The notes beneath the pieces were generated by a model. The model ran no database searches and was not told where the DNA came from. It saw only the letters and a program-made list of their open reading frames with translations. From Candidatus Obscuribacterales bacterium (GTDB lineage: Bacteria > Cyanobacteriota > Vampirovibrionia > Obscuribacterales > Obscuribacteraceae), in the NCBI GenBank assembly GCA_019637435.1, contig JAHBVO010000004.1, positions 310,001 through 374,000 on the forward strand: 64,000 nt of DNA. Reading direction: 5' to 3'. A program made the translations under genes and the position numbers. How positions within the stretch are numbered: the first letter of the stretch is position 1; each line of letters opens with the position of its first letter. Of this stretch, positions 32,323 through 41,292 are shown piece by piece.

Positions 32323-35139
32323 TCAATCGGTCAAGACTCTCAGAGTGATTGGTGCGGAGTACTCGCCCGTTTGCTGTTTGGCGCCGTTCAGTGCGCGGGC
32401 GCGAAGCTGTATGTAACCGCTTGACGTAAACAATTTTGCAGGTAAGTTCACAGTCGCAATATTTCCAGTTGTATTGAAGGTTTGCTCCGTGCCGTTTATA
32501 AGCGCAGCTTCGGATGTGAAATTGTCAAAGAAAAAGTTCTTGCGCAATACCTGGACTTCGATTGACTGGGCGTCTTTGAGGCTGGTCGCGTTGACGGCTA
32601 TCGTGACTGCTTTATTCTCAGTCGATGGAGACGCGCCTCCTTCCACTACAGCCCTGGTTTTACTATTCTTCGACGAGCCCGGCGACTTTGGATTGTTGAG
32701 TCTGTTGTCGACGACAAAGGAGCCTTCGTTTGAACTATGCCTGCCCACCGCAGTGATGGTCGGGGCGACAAAGCTGTCGGGTAGGAGCGCGACACCATCG
32801 ACGGCAAGTTCGGAAATCGGCGGAAGATCAACAACTATGCTCGCCAGTTCTCCCGCGGCATAAAAGCGCCAGTATGCCGATAGCGGTATCCGAATCGACT
32901 CGTCGTTTACGAAGAAGTCTGATTCGAAATCGGTTTTCTTTCCGTCAGTTGATTCGATATGAACTTTGCATTTCGTGCCGCGAAAAGTTGAATTGCCTGG
33001 CAATTTGCAATTAATGACCATGTAGTCGAACGCTGCCGGACGCAATTTCAAACCACTCACTCGGATGCCCAGGCCAGCGTTCGCGTTCTCCACCAGACCT
33101 TTTGCATCGACATCGCCTCGTTGGCGTGTGTACGGGAACGATGCCAGAGAGCCGGTCAGCATGTCTGAACTGGACTGGTCAGTTTCTTGCGTTGGGCCAG
33201 AGGAAAGTGGAATTCTAAATGGTTGTGGTACCACCGGTGAGGCACCGGGATCGAAGGGAACGAAATCCTTTTTGTCCATATCCCATACGTAAAAAGCTCT
33301 CACATCTTTCAACTTCAGGGCTTGTTTGAAATGAGCTGTATCGATCTTTTCTGGATTTCCGAAAAGAACCGGTTCAAAAGTGAGAATCTTACCTGTTAAG
33401 CCTGGTCCTGCAAAAGGAGGCGTAATCAGATGTCTGAACGTTGTACCATTCAAGATCATATGGGCGCCGCCTTCGTCTTTGGGGATGCCGACGACGCATA
33501 CCAAGCTACCGTCCGGTGTCGACTTCGATAAAGCCTGAGCTTTTTTAGTTATAGCATCGGTTTGTTTCCCTGCATGGACCCAGGGAATGTTGTTGCGGAG
33601 AGTAGTCTTCGCGTACGCGGCCGTCAAACCAACTAACGCCAAAACCGACAGCGCAACGATCTTTATGCCCGCTCCATTGAGAGTTTTGTTTGCCGTCGCA
33701 GATTCGCTTGCGGATCCGCGTCGTTCAAGCGGTGCAAACAGAATAATCGGAAACAGCATGGATAGCGGCACTGTGAGAAAGAAAACGAAGCGACTGCCCT
33801 CCAGGTTGTAACCGATGCCCCATAGTTGATAGATAGGAGCGAGTACAGCGACTGTGGCGAAGAAGAGGAAAACCAGCCAGCGCCGCGGTGTGGCGCCGAC
33901 AAGCAGTCTTGCTCCGGCAAGCGCTGTCAATGCGACGTATAAAACGGTCAGCATCGGTTTGTGCGCGGTGTCGTCAGCAAAGACAAATTGATTGAATGGA
34001 AACAGGATTCGAGAAATGGTGTCCAGGTCAGTCCACTTCTGCAGTATACCTGAGATCTGGCTGTCACCGATGCTGCCGGTATAGCCACCAGTTATGGTGC
34101 CCAGAGCTGCGTACCTGATTATGAAATAAACAACTGTGCAGGCGAAGAGCATGCCTGCGACAGGGACCGTCACCTTGATTTTCTCCATCAAGATAGAGGG
34201 ACTGAGCGGCGATACGGGCGTGCTCGACGGCGAATTGGAAGATGGCGTTCCTGATAGATTCGCGGGCGAAGCAATCGGTTTTGCAATCGCGGGGGAGGGA
34301 CTCTCAGATGATGCGGTTAAAGAAGAATGCTGCGCTTGTAGTTCTTGATCAAGTTTCTGCAAGGCTGCAAGCGCGGTGGCGCGTGATGGTTCACTCGTGC
34401 CACCGTCTGTCACGTTGCCCAGTTGACTGGCTTCTTGACTGTTTTCATCCGGTTGGAAATTGAGAACGTTAGATTTTGGGTTTTGAGAACCAACAGGTTT
34501 GGCCCAGAGAAACGCGAGTACCGTTGCGGTTACCGGCAGTGCGATGGCCATCTCCTTTGTGAGGATTCCCAGCCAGAAAGACGCGAATGTCAGAATCAAC
34601 CATTTCTTGTTCTGATTTCTGACATACAATGCGACTGAGACAAGGCCTAACAAGTAGTAGGTCAGGCAGACTATATCAACGCGCCCGACTACCCAGGATA
34701 CGCTCTCACAGTGCAGCGGATTGACCGCGAAGAGAAGTCCTGAAAATGTGGCGGCAAGGTTGGATCGCAGTTTGCCCCAGTACGAGGTGAGCAGTCTCAC
34801 TAGCGTGAAAATCAATATCGTGCATGCGAGATAATGCAAAAGATTCGTCGCATAGTACCCGGCGGCATTTGTTTTCCAAATAGAATAATCGAAGAAAAGC
34901 GTCATCAGCAGCCAGGGACGATAGACTGCCATGGATGGCACTTGCATGTAGTTGCCGGTGAAATTGCTCCAGAGTCTTGCCCAGTCGCCTTCGAATATTT
35001 TGGAAACATACGCGACTTCGCCAAAGTCATCGGCGAGGAAATAACTACCCAGGGTTCTTCCAAAGCAGATGAGAACAGCGGTTGCTAGAATCGTGACGTA
35101 GATCAGAGGCTTAGATAATAGTTTGCGCAGATTTATCAT
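32323..35139 (-). CDS. GT-C glycosyltransferase-like membrane protein, TMTC-like
   Basis: 938 residues. The N-terminal 420 residues hold about ten membrane helices. The first exoplasmic loop has ADDF (acidic pair typical of GT-C catalysis), and NPLHCESVSWVVGRVD plus ASFWLGILTKEMAIALPVTA match the pattern of TMTC-type/O-mannosyltransferases. A large loop (about 225-320) is Ser/Pro-rich. The C-terminal 380 residues are soluble, beta-rich and exported, perhaps a carbohydrate- or protein-binding domain (FDYMVINCKLPGNSTFRGTK). The start codon overlaps the previous gene stop by one base (TGATG), so translation is coupled with the 957-residue GT-C protein. Activity is inferred from pattern only. Confidence 0.75.
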   Translation of the reverse strand: MINLRKLLSKPLIYVTILATAVLICFGRTLGSYFLADDFGEVAYVSKIFEGDWARLWSNFTGNYMQVPSMAVYRPWLLMTLFFDYSIWKTNAAGYYATNLLHYLACTILIFTLVRLLTSYWGKLRSNLAATFSGLLFAVNPLHCESVSWVVGRVDIVCLTYYLLGLVSVALYVRNQNKKWLILTFASFWLGILTKEMAIALPVTATVLAFLWAKPVGSQNPKSNVLNFQPDENSQEASQLGNVTDGGTSEPSRATALAALQKLDQELQAQHSSLTASSESPSPAIAKPIASPANLSGTPSSNSPSSTPVSPLSPSILMEKIKVTVPVAGMLFACTVVYFIIRYAALGTITGGYTGSIGDSQISGILQKWTDLDTISRILFPFNQFVFADDTAHKPMLTVLYVALTALAGARLLVGATPRRWLVFLFFATVAVLAPIYQLWGIGYNLEGSRFVFFLTVPLSMLFPIILFAPLERRGSASESATANKTLNGAGIKIVALSVLALVGLTAAYAKTTLRNNIPWVHAGKQTDAITKKAQALSKSTPDGSLVCVVGIPKDEGGAHMILNGTTFRHLITPPFAGPGLTGKILTFEPVLFGNPEKIDTAHFKQALKLKDVRAFYVWDMDKKDFVPFDPGASPVVPQPFRIPLSSGPTQETDQSSSDMLTGSLASFPYTRQRGDVDAKGLVENANAGLGIRVSGLKLRPAAFDYMVINCKLPGNSTFRGTKCKVHIESTDGKKTDFESDFFVNDESIRIPLSAYWRFYAAGELASIVVDLPPISELAVDGVALLPDSFVAPTITAVGRHSSNEGSFVVDNRLNNPKSPGSSKNSKTRAVVEGGASPSTENKAVTIAVNATSLKDAQSIEVQVLRKNFFFDNFTSEAALINGTEQTFNTTGNIATVNLPAKLFTSSGYIQLRARALNGAKQQTGEYSAPITLRVLTD

Positions 35140-38012
35140 CAGAGAACTTCGTGGCCGTATCCGATCGGGTTTGATTTAATGCTGAAAACGTTCAGAGTAA
35201 GCGAGTCTAAATTGTGTTTCTCGTCCAAGGTGCCGCTCGGGATGCGGGATCTTGTTGGCCCATTGACACCGAAGAAATCGGTGCCGCTTGCTACACCGCC
35301 CGGAGTGCATTGCACCGTGATACTGTCCAGGCGTCCCGGGAGCGCTGCTTTGTTGAACGGCAGAGAGAAGCTATAAGTGTTGGAGCCAGGCGATGTGACT
35401 ACGCTTGTCGGTACCCAGGGGCTGCGGTAGCGATGCTGGCGCCCGCTCTCGTCAGTCGATTGGAAAGTCGCAGAAAACGCAACTGGAAGATTCTTGGCTT
35501 CGGTTTCTCTCGAGGTGATCTTCGCGGTCACAGATGCGATCATCGTTCCCCCCTTAGAGACGGCATCCTCTAACTGCTTTGCGCTTATCGAAGCCCGTCC
35601 TGTGTTGGCATCTGAACTCGACGTCACGTTCCACTCTACTCTAACAGTTGGATCTTCTTCCTTCTCCGGGGAGGCGAGTGCAGGGGCTGGCGGGGCTATC
35701 AGTAATCTGATATGAGGGATGCGAATCCAGTCGGTGGTATCGCCTGAGGTGCGAAGGTGCGTCGGCTTTGAAATTGCAATGCGGTCGTCGTAACGCGAAT
35801 CCGTAAAACCCTTCTCGTCCTCAACCGCATAGAAAGCCTTTTCCCAGCTGAATCGTGCCACGCTTGGAATGCGAACGTCTTTGTCTTTTGCGTCTACAAA
35901 AATGCCGAACAATTCGCTGCCGGACGACGGCTTCTGTTCTAGCTCGATAGTTAAACCTGGTTCGTCCTGGCGTATAACAGTTTCAATAACTTGCGTGGGT
36001 ATCGGGATTGCGAACCACTGTCGTAAATCGAGATTGCCACCGCCGGCAGCGGCAGTCAGTGATGAGTAAATGTCTTCGCACTCTAAGTAATGCTGCTCAA
36101 CCTTCGAAGTCGCTCCTCGGCTTTTGGTTTCGCTAAGATTTTGAGTGAACGGCATTAGCGGAAAGGCTGCGCCTTTCAGCTCAACGCCGTTCACAAGCAA
36201 GCGGGCACCGTTGCCGATTCCTTGCCAGTTTGAACTGTCCACGATGATTAGACAATCTCGTGTCTTTAATGATTCAAGTTTTTCCGCGGGCAGTGGGATA
36301 AATTGCTTTGCTACATGCGCGGAACCACTCGGCAGAGTCCATTCGTTGTTTCTGCCGTGTGAATGGAACGGCAATGAACATAGAGGCACCGTCACTAGAG
36401 CGAGCGCGACGGACACCCATTTGACATGGCGATAGTTTTCCTTCATTCGCGATGCCGTGATGAAGAGGACCGTGAAGAATGCGATGAGCGGTAAGGCTTT
36501 GATGGCTGAAGTCACGGCGAGTGCCACTACAGGTGAAGCGTTCAACGGCACCATTATGGTTGAGAACCAGTCGACGCGGGCGAAGAACATAGACAGCGCC
36601 AGTGCACTACAAAGTGCTATTGCTGCCGATCTTGAAAGGTTCGAGTCTGCGTTTGCGTTCTCTGTTTTGGATTTACATATTGCTGAGACAACAGCGACCA
36701 AACCGGCACCGGCGAAGAGTGCGATGAACGGGATCGAAGTGAGGTTGTATCGCGGGACGGTGATGAACGCGAGATAGACGGCGTGCATGCCCAGCAAAGA
36801 AGCAATAAGAAGTTTCAACCGCAGGCGGCCGGCTGTTTCTGTTTTTTCAAAAAGGCAGAGGGCGGCGCCAATCGCCGCGAATGCCAGCATCAGCTGATGG
36901 AAAACCACTTGTGATGGCATGCCAAAAGGACCGATCGGTGTCCGGAAGTCGTTCCACGGGAATTTCAGAAGGCGAAGCGGCTTGTCGAACATCAACCTGG
37001 CGAATCTAATCGGACTCTCTTTTATCTGGGCGCCGACCAGTGTGCCGTAAGACAGTTTTTCTATGCCGCGACCGTCCGGGTAGGGATAGGACAGGTAACC
37101 GTTCGTGGAGATGTTGGTGCCGATGAAGAGGTTGTAGTGACCGACTCTGTCAACTACGACGGAGCTCTTACCGAAAGCGAGCTGCTGAAACAGGAGCCAG
37201 GGCGCGAAGACTATCGCCATGCCTAAGAGCAATCCGGTGAGACGCAAGATTCTGCTCCGTCCTGGGCTGAGCCAGGCGGTGAGCGCGAATGTTAGACCGG
37301 TCACCAGCACCATGACCGAGCGGGTTAGTTGAAGAAATGCCAGGCAGACGCCTGCTGTCAGCGAGTGGAACATGCCGTTCTTACTCAGTACTGGTATCGA
37401 TAGTGCCACCACTGCGCAAAGCAGGAAACAGCTGAAGGACTCTGAGTACATCCTGATCGAGTTGACTATAAAGCCTGGATAGAGCGCTGTTATGATACCG
37501 GCCGCGATACCAGTATGTTTGTTCCAGGCGAACTTACCGATGTAAGCAATCAGTGTGCAAGTGAGTGCGCTTATGAGGATTTGAAAGATTACGGGTGCAT
37601 GCCAGTTGGTCTGGGCAACCGGCAGACCGAAGCTGGCAAAACTGATCAGGAGTCCGAGCGGAAAAATTGGGCCGGCGATAGCGAGCTCTTTCACCGGCGC
37701 GAACTGTTGCCGGAGCTGAACAGCTTCCTGAGTGGAGAGGCTGTTGCCCAACAGTCGAATGGTTTCAGACCAGTTGGGGCTGTTTGTCATAAGCTGAGCT
37801 ATCCCGCGAGCGTCTCTCAGGTATTCAGAGGCGTCGCAGGAAAATACGATCGCGCTGTGACCGTCCGCAAAGGCGAACCAGCTGCGAATGCCCAGGGCGA
37901 GCGCAAAGATTGCGATTAGCCACAAGCGCACAGACGCCGCTTCTGAGGAGGCTGAGGACGCGGGATTCGTTTTTTCGTCTTTTGGTTTGGACGTGTCGAC
38001 AGAAGTCTGCAT
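35139..38012 (-). CDS. GT-C glycosyltransferase-like membrane protein
   Basis: 957 residues with the same layout as the neighbour: about ten membrane helices in the first 500 residues and a long exported C-terminal part. FSCDASEYLRDARGI (near residue 57) gives the conserved acidic residues of the PMT/ArnT-like GT-C group, and LLRLKLLIASLLGMHAVYLA type helices follow. No TPRs are present. The exported tail (about 540-957) is rich in beta strands and Ser/Thr, with PPAPALASPEKEEDPTV as a linker. The start lacks a clear Shine-Dalgarno. It is coupled to the 938-residue gene and presumably works with it, perhaps on polyprenyl-linked sugars of the cell surface. Confidence 0.72.
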   Translation of the reverse strand: MQTSVDTSKPKDEKTNPASSASSEAASVRLWLIAIFALALGIRSWFAFADGHSAIVFSCDASEYLRDARGIAQLMTNSPNWSETIRLLGNSLSTQEAVQLRQQFAPVKELAIAGPIFPLGLLISFASFGLPVAQTNWHAPVIFQILISALTCTLIAYIGKFAWNKHTGIAAGIITALYPGFIVNSIRMYSESFSCFLLCAVVALSIPVLSKNGMFHSLTAGVCLAFLQLTRSVMVLVTGLTFALTAWLSPGRSRILRLTGLLLGMAIVFAPWLLFQQLAFGKSSVVVDRVGHYNLFIGTNISTNGYLSYPYPDGRGIEKLSYGTLVGAQIKESPIRFARLMFDKPLRLLKFPWNDFRTPIGPFGMPSQVVFHQLMLAFAAIGAALCLFEKTETAGRLRLKLLIASLLGMHAVYLAFITVPRYNLTSIPFIALFAGAGLVAVVSAICKSKTENANADSNLSRSAAIALCSALALSMFFARVDWFSTIMVPLNASPVVALAVTSAIKALPLIAFFTVLFITASRMKENYRHVKWVSVALALVTVPLCSLPFHSHGRNNEWTLPSGSAHVAKQFIPLPAEKLESLKTRDCLIIVDSSNWQGIGNGARLLVNGVELKGAAFPLMPFTQNLSETKSRGATSKVEQHYLECEDIYSSLTAAAGGGNLDLRQWFAIPIPTQVIETVIRQDEPGLTIELEQKPSSGSELFGIFVDAKDKDVRIPSVARFSWEKAFYAVEDEKGFTDSRYDDRIAISKPTHLRTSGDTTDWIRIPHIRLLIAPPAPALASPEKEEDPTVRVEWNVTSSSDANTGRASISAKQLEDAVSKGGTMIASVTAKITSRETEAKNLPVAFSATFQSTDESGRQHRYRSPWVPTSVVTSPGSNTYSFSLPFNKAALPGRLDSITVQCTPGGVASGTDFFGVNGPTRSRIPSGTLDEKHNLDSLTLNVFSIKSNPIGYGHEVL

Positions 38013-38404
38013 ACGAGCACCAGGGCAGAACAGGCTCTCCTTTAGCAGAAGCCAAGTAGGTTATTCTCTCTGAAATTTGTCGCCATAACCTTGATTGTCA
38101 TTAACCTATGCCGGATTTGCGAAGTCTCACGAATGATTGACCGACCTGGCAATGACATTCGCTTGACTTGTGATCAAGACCGGCACTTTGCAAAAATGCT
38201 GCACATTTGGCGCCCGTGAAGGTTTCTGCTGATTGGCGCTTTAAGCGCTTCTTGACAGCGTTCGCTCTATCCGCGTAGCAATGTCTGGTAATAAGTTAAA
38301 TATGAGAAATAGGTAGACATCTATTTCTATGAACGTTAAAAGATTAAATGTGCTGGGAAGATAGAACACATACCCAGATATTGAGCGGCGGGCCCGACTA
38401 CCTA
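38013..38404. other. Intergenic region between the GT-C genes and the Q-rich TPR gene
   Basis: A divergent gap of about 390 bases. It has a 13-base palindrome GCGCTTTAAGCGC (38236-38248) directly beside a perfect TTGACA (38252-38257, plus strand). The matching -10 (TAGCAA, 38276-38281) is poor. No RNA or gene is supported. The upstream in-frame ATG at 38348 of the Q-rich gene is a weaker start. Confidence 0.4.
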
Positions 38405-39454
38405 ATGAGCTGGCAGGAGTACTGTAATCTAGCATCGCAATACGTTGCGCAGGGCAATTACGCCGAGGCAGAGCGAATCATTTACCAGGCGTTCAAAGAA
38501 GCGCGTCAGGCGAAGGATCTCGAAAGGATTTGTACGGCGCTTGATTCACTAGGTTGGCTTGCCTTCATGCAACATAAGTTTGCAGACGCCGAAAAGATTT
38601 ACCAGTACGTCGCGAAAGTGAAAGTCCAGCTTTATGGAGCGGACAATGTCGAAATCGCCCGCACGCTGAAAAATCTGATTGCTGCCACTTATCAAACTAA
38701 ACAATACGAGCGGGTCGTCCAGTACGCCAAGGAAGCCGCCAGGATCTTCGCATCGAGTCTGGGGATCGACCACGCTGAGTGCCAGCAGATAGCCGCCAAT
38801 TTGATTGAGCTTCTGAAGTGGCTGCAACGCCCCGCTGAGGCTGCCGAGATTTATAACTATTACATCGCCAGACAGCCTGCGCCGGCTGCAGCACCGGTCC
38901 CGCAGCCAGCCACCGTCGCGGCTGGCCAGAACGCGGCTTATTCGAATCAGTATGCGCAGACGCAAGCAGCGCTAAGTCAGAATCAGGGGTCTCAATATGC
39001 TGAAGCGCAGGCGCAGGCGGCCCAGCTAGCCGCTCAAATTGCCGCTCAGCAAGAGGCTGAGCTGAAGGCGAAGGAGGCGGCTGCTCAACAAGCCGCACAG
39101 CAAGCGGCTTATCAGCAACAACAGTATCAACAGCAACAGTACGCGCAGCAGCAACAGTATGCTCAACAGCAGCAGTACGCGCAACAATACGGTGGTCAGC
39201 AGGCTAATGCCGGATACGGTCAGGCGGGTCAGCAGCAAGCGCAGTACGGCCAGCAGCAGCAGGGTTACGATCAGTACGGTCAGCAGCAACAACAGCCTCA
39301 GGTTGAAAAGGCTCAGCAGCCGCAGAAAGACTATAGCCGCTATGCAAAGAGCATTTGCGAAGTGTGCCAGTATGAGTTTGAAGGACCGGAATGTTTGCGG
39401 TGCACGTCCGGAAAAATCGGTATTTTCGATCCTACTTCTCGTCTCGATTGGTAA
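38405..39454 (+). CDS. TPR protein with a Gln/Tyr-rich prion-like region and zinc ribbon
   Basis: About 349 residues from MSWQEYCNLASQYVAQGNYA; an in-frame ATG 19 codons earlier has no better support. Residues 1-150 are TPR-like helix pairs (AEAERIIYQAFKEARQA, FADAEKIYQYVAKVK, RVVQYAKEAARIFASSLG). Residues 155-300 are low-complexity, first Ala/Pro/Gln then Gln/Tyr/Ala/Gly with repeated QQQYAQQ units, typical of prion-like, phase-separating regions. The C-terminus has a zinc-ribbon signature CEVCQYEFEGPECLRC (C-x2-C, C-x2-C). No signal peptide, so cytoplasmic. The combination suggests a scaffold protein; a specific function is not visible. A strong hairpin follows the stop. Confidence 0.72.
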   Translation: MSWQEYCNLASQYVAQGNYAEAERIIYQAFKEARQAKDLERICTALDSLGWLAFMQHKFADAEKIYQYVAKVKVQLYGADNVEIARTLKNLIAATYQTKQYERVVQYAKEAARIFASSLGIDHAECQQIAANLIELLKWLQRPAEAAEIYNYYIARQPAPAAAPVPQPATVAAGQNAAYSNQYAQTQAALSQNQGSQYAEAQAQAAQLAAQIAAQQEAELKAKEAAAQQAAQQAAYQQQQYQQQQYAQQQQYAQQQQYAQQYGGQQANAGYGQAGQQQAQYGQQQQGYDQYGQQQQQPQVEKAQQPQKDYSRYAKSICEVCQYEFEGPECLRCTSGKIGIFDPTSRLDW

Positions 39455-39455
39455 G

Positions 39456-39491
39456 CTTGGCTTTGAAACCGTTTCGAGTTTCAAAAGCAAG
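39456..39491 (+). terminator. Hairpin at the end of the Q-rich TPR gene
   Basis: Fourteen-base arms (CTTGGCTTTGAAAC and GTTTCAAAAGCAAG, two mismatches) surround an eight-base loop right after the stop codon. No T-run follows on the plus strand, so it is an imperfect terminator or an RNA-stability element. Confidence 0.4.
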
Positions 39492-39735
39492 TGATTATGT
39501 CTGGTATCAAATATGGTGCTGCTGTTCAGTCGTAGTTTGACCGGCTGTACAAATAACGCATCCTTCGTAAGAGGGCTCAGGTCTCGCTGCGATTTAGTGT
39601 TGCGCAGCTCGAAGTTAAGATTTTGCTGATTCTAAATAGGCTGGGCGGAGAGTCTCTATCGATCTTGTGTATCATTCTATCGTCTAGTAAACAAGCGATT
39701 TCGTTCTGCCGCGCCAGTTTTAAACGCCCGCCATC
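39492..39735. other. Gap before the first GT4 gene
   Basis: No supported gene. AT-rich, with TATCTCTATCGATC-like and CTTGTGTATCATTCT sequence near 39670 that could hold a promoter for the GT4 gene, but no clear -35/-10 pair. Confidence 0.35.
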
Positions 39736-41148
39736 GTGACTCGAGTACTAATGACAGTGCATAAATTCTTTCCGGAGCATCGCGCCGGAACAGAAGTGCT
39801 CACGCTGAAAATAGCTCAGGACCTGATTCGACGTGGGCATGAAGTGCTCGTTGTCACTGCAAACCCACCTGACGTGGACGCCAGAAGGCGACCGGGCGAG
39901 GCTGAACGTCGCTATACTTACGAGGGCGTAAGTGTAATAAGTCTGGAAGAATCGCTGCGCTTGAAAGACTATAAGTTTTCATTCGAGTATCAGCATCCTC
40001 ATATGCGCAAGCGTTTCGGTGAACTGATCGATGAATTTCGACCCGACATCGTTCACGTTATGCACGCGCAAAACCTCTCCGCCAGCGTGATAGAGGAGGC
40101 AAAGTCCCGCGATCTGCCAGTGATTTTATCGCCGACGGATTTCTGGTGGATCTGTCCGGTGGTACAGCTTAAGCGGCCGAGCGGTGCTGTTTGTGAGGGG
40201 CCCGGACCGGGAGCTCGTAATTGTTTCACCTGCTACACTCCTGAACTCATGCCGCCCGAGAGCGAATTTATTGAGGCTATAGACAAGCGTTTTCCCGCTC
40301 TAGCTCGAGCCTCCGGAAAGCTCGGGTCACGAGTTCTCTACTATGGTTATCTTGCTTCCAAGTATCCGCAAGCACTGAAAGCCACAGCTTGTCGACCGGA
40401 AGCTCTCAGTAAAATTGCCAATACGGTAGACGCTATTACCGTTCCTACTATGTTGATGAAACGTTTGTTTGCTCAAAACGGAATCGACGACGAGCTAATT
40501 TATCATGTGCCATTCGGAATCGATACCGCTAAACTGGTGGACTGGTGCGATAAACCCGCTTCTGATGTGTTGCGTATTGGATACATAGGCACACTTTTCG
40601 AGCATAAGGGTGTCGACATCCTTATAAGAGCTTTTCAGCTCCTCAAAGCTCCGGAGAAAGCTCTGCTGAAAATCTACGGAAGCACCAAACAATTTGCCGA
40701 GTACGCTGACACTTTGATTGCATTGGCAAAGTCTGACCCGCTCACTCGTGATTCGGTGCAATTTCTGGAGACCTTTCACAACGATGACTTCGGAAAAGTA
40801 CTTTCAGAAATCGACGTGATGGTTGTACCTTCTCGCTGGTACGAGAATACGCCGCTGGTTATGCAGTCCGCACTTACCACTAAAACCCCGATGATCGCAA
40901 CAGACCTCGGTGGCATGTCGGAACTCATCGATCATGGCAAAAACGGTCTGCTTTTCAAACTTAACGACCATGAAGATCTGGCAGCACAATTGCGCAAATT
41001 GCTTGATGACCGGCGAGTCCTGGAAGGCTTTCGCGCAGCGATTGGTCCGCAGCGCACAATCTCGATTATGGTGGATGAGCTGGAGTCTCTCTACAGCAGG
41101 GCTTTCGAGAAGCACGGTCGCAAGGTCGGGCTTGCTGCCGGCAAATAG
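39736..41148 (+). CDS. Family 4 glycosyltransferase
   Basis: A GT-B retaining enzyme of 470 residues that transfers a sugar from a nucleotide donor in polysaccharide assembly. The N-domain begins VLMTVHKFFPEHRAGTEVL, with a long insertion carrying four Cys in VCEGPGPGARNCFTCYTPEL that could bind a metal. The C-domain has LRIGYIGTLFEHKGVDIL and the E-x7-E type region VMVVPSRWYENTPLVMQSAL with TDLGGMSELIDHGKNGLLFK. The start is GTG, giving the expected first beta strand, with no Shine-Dalgarno visible. A second GT4 gene follows 145 bases later, suggesting a shared product. Confidence 0.88.
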   Translation: MTRVLMTVHKFFPEHRAGTEVLTLKIAQDLIRRGHEVLVVTANPPDVDARRRPGEAERRYTYEGVSVISLEESLRLKDYKFSFEYQHPHMRKRFGELIDEFRPDIVHVMHAQNLSASVIEEAKSRDLPVILSPTDFWWICPVVQLKRPSGAVCEGPGPGARNCFTCYTPELMPPESEFIEAIDKRFPALARASGKLGSRVLYYGYLASKYPQALKATACRPEALSKIANTVDAITVPTMLMKRLFAQNGIDDELIYHVPFGIDTAKLVDWCDKPASDVLRIGYIGTLFEHKGVDILIRAFQLLKAPEKALLKIYGSTKQFAEYADTLIALAKSDPLTRDSVQFLETFHNDDFGKVLSEIDVMVVPSRWYENTPLVMQSALTTKTPMIATDLGGMSELIDHGKNGLLFKLNDHEDLAAQLRKLLDDRRVLEGFRAAIGPQRTISIMVDELESLYSRAFEKHGRKVGLAAGK

Positions 41149-41292
41149 CTTCGGAAGTGGTCGCCCCTTATGCCATTAAGGTAAACGAAGAATTCGCAAA
41201 TGAGTCCTGGCGCGGCGTTTCGCGGAGTCTCGAGCGCTGCAGATAAGCGCGTACTAAGTTTCCACCTCGCGCTGAGGTATTAAGATTGACCT

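Noticed and set aside
39159..39494. Plus-strand Ser/Arg-rich frame in the Q-rich region
   Set aside because: A shadow of the Gln codon repeats in another frame.
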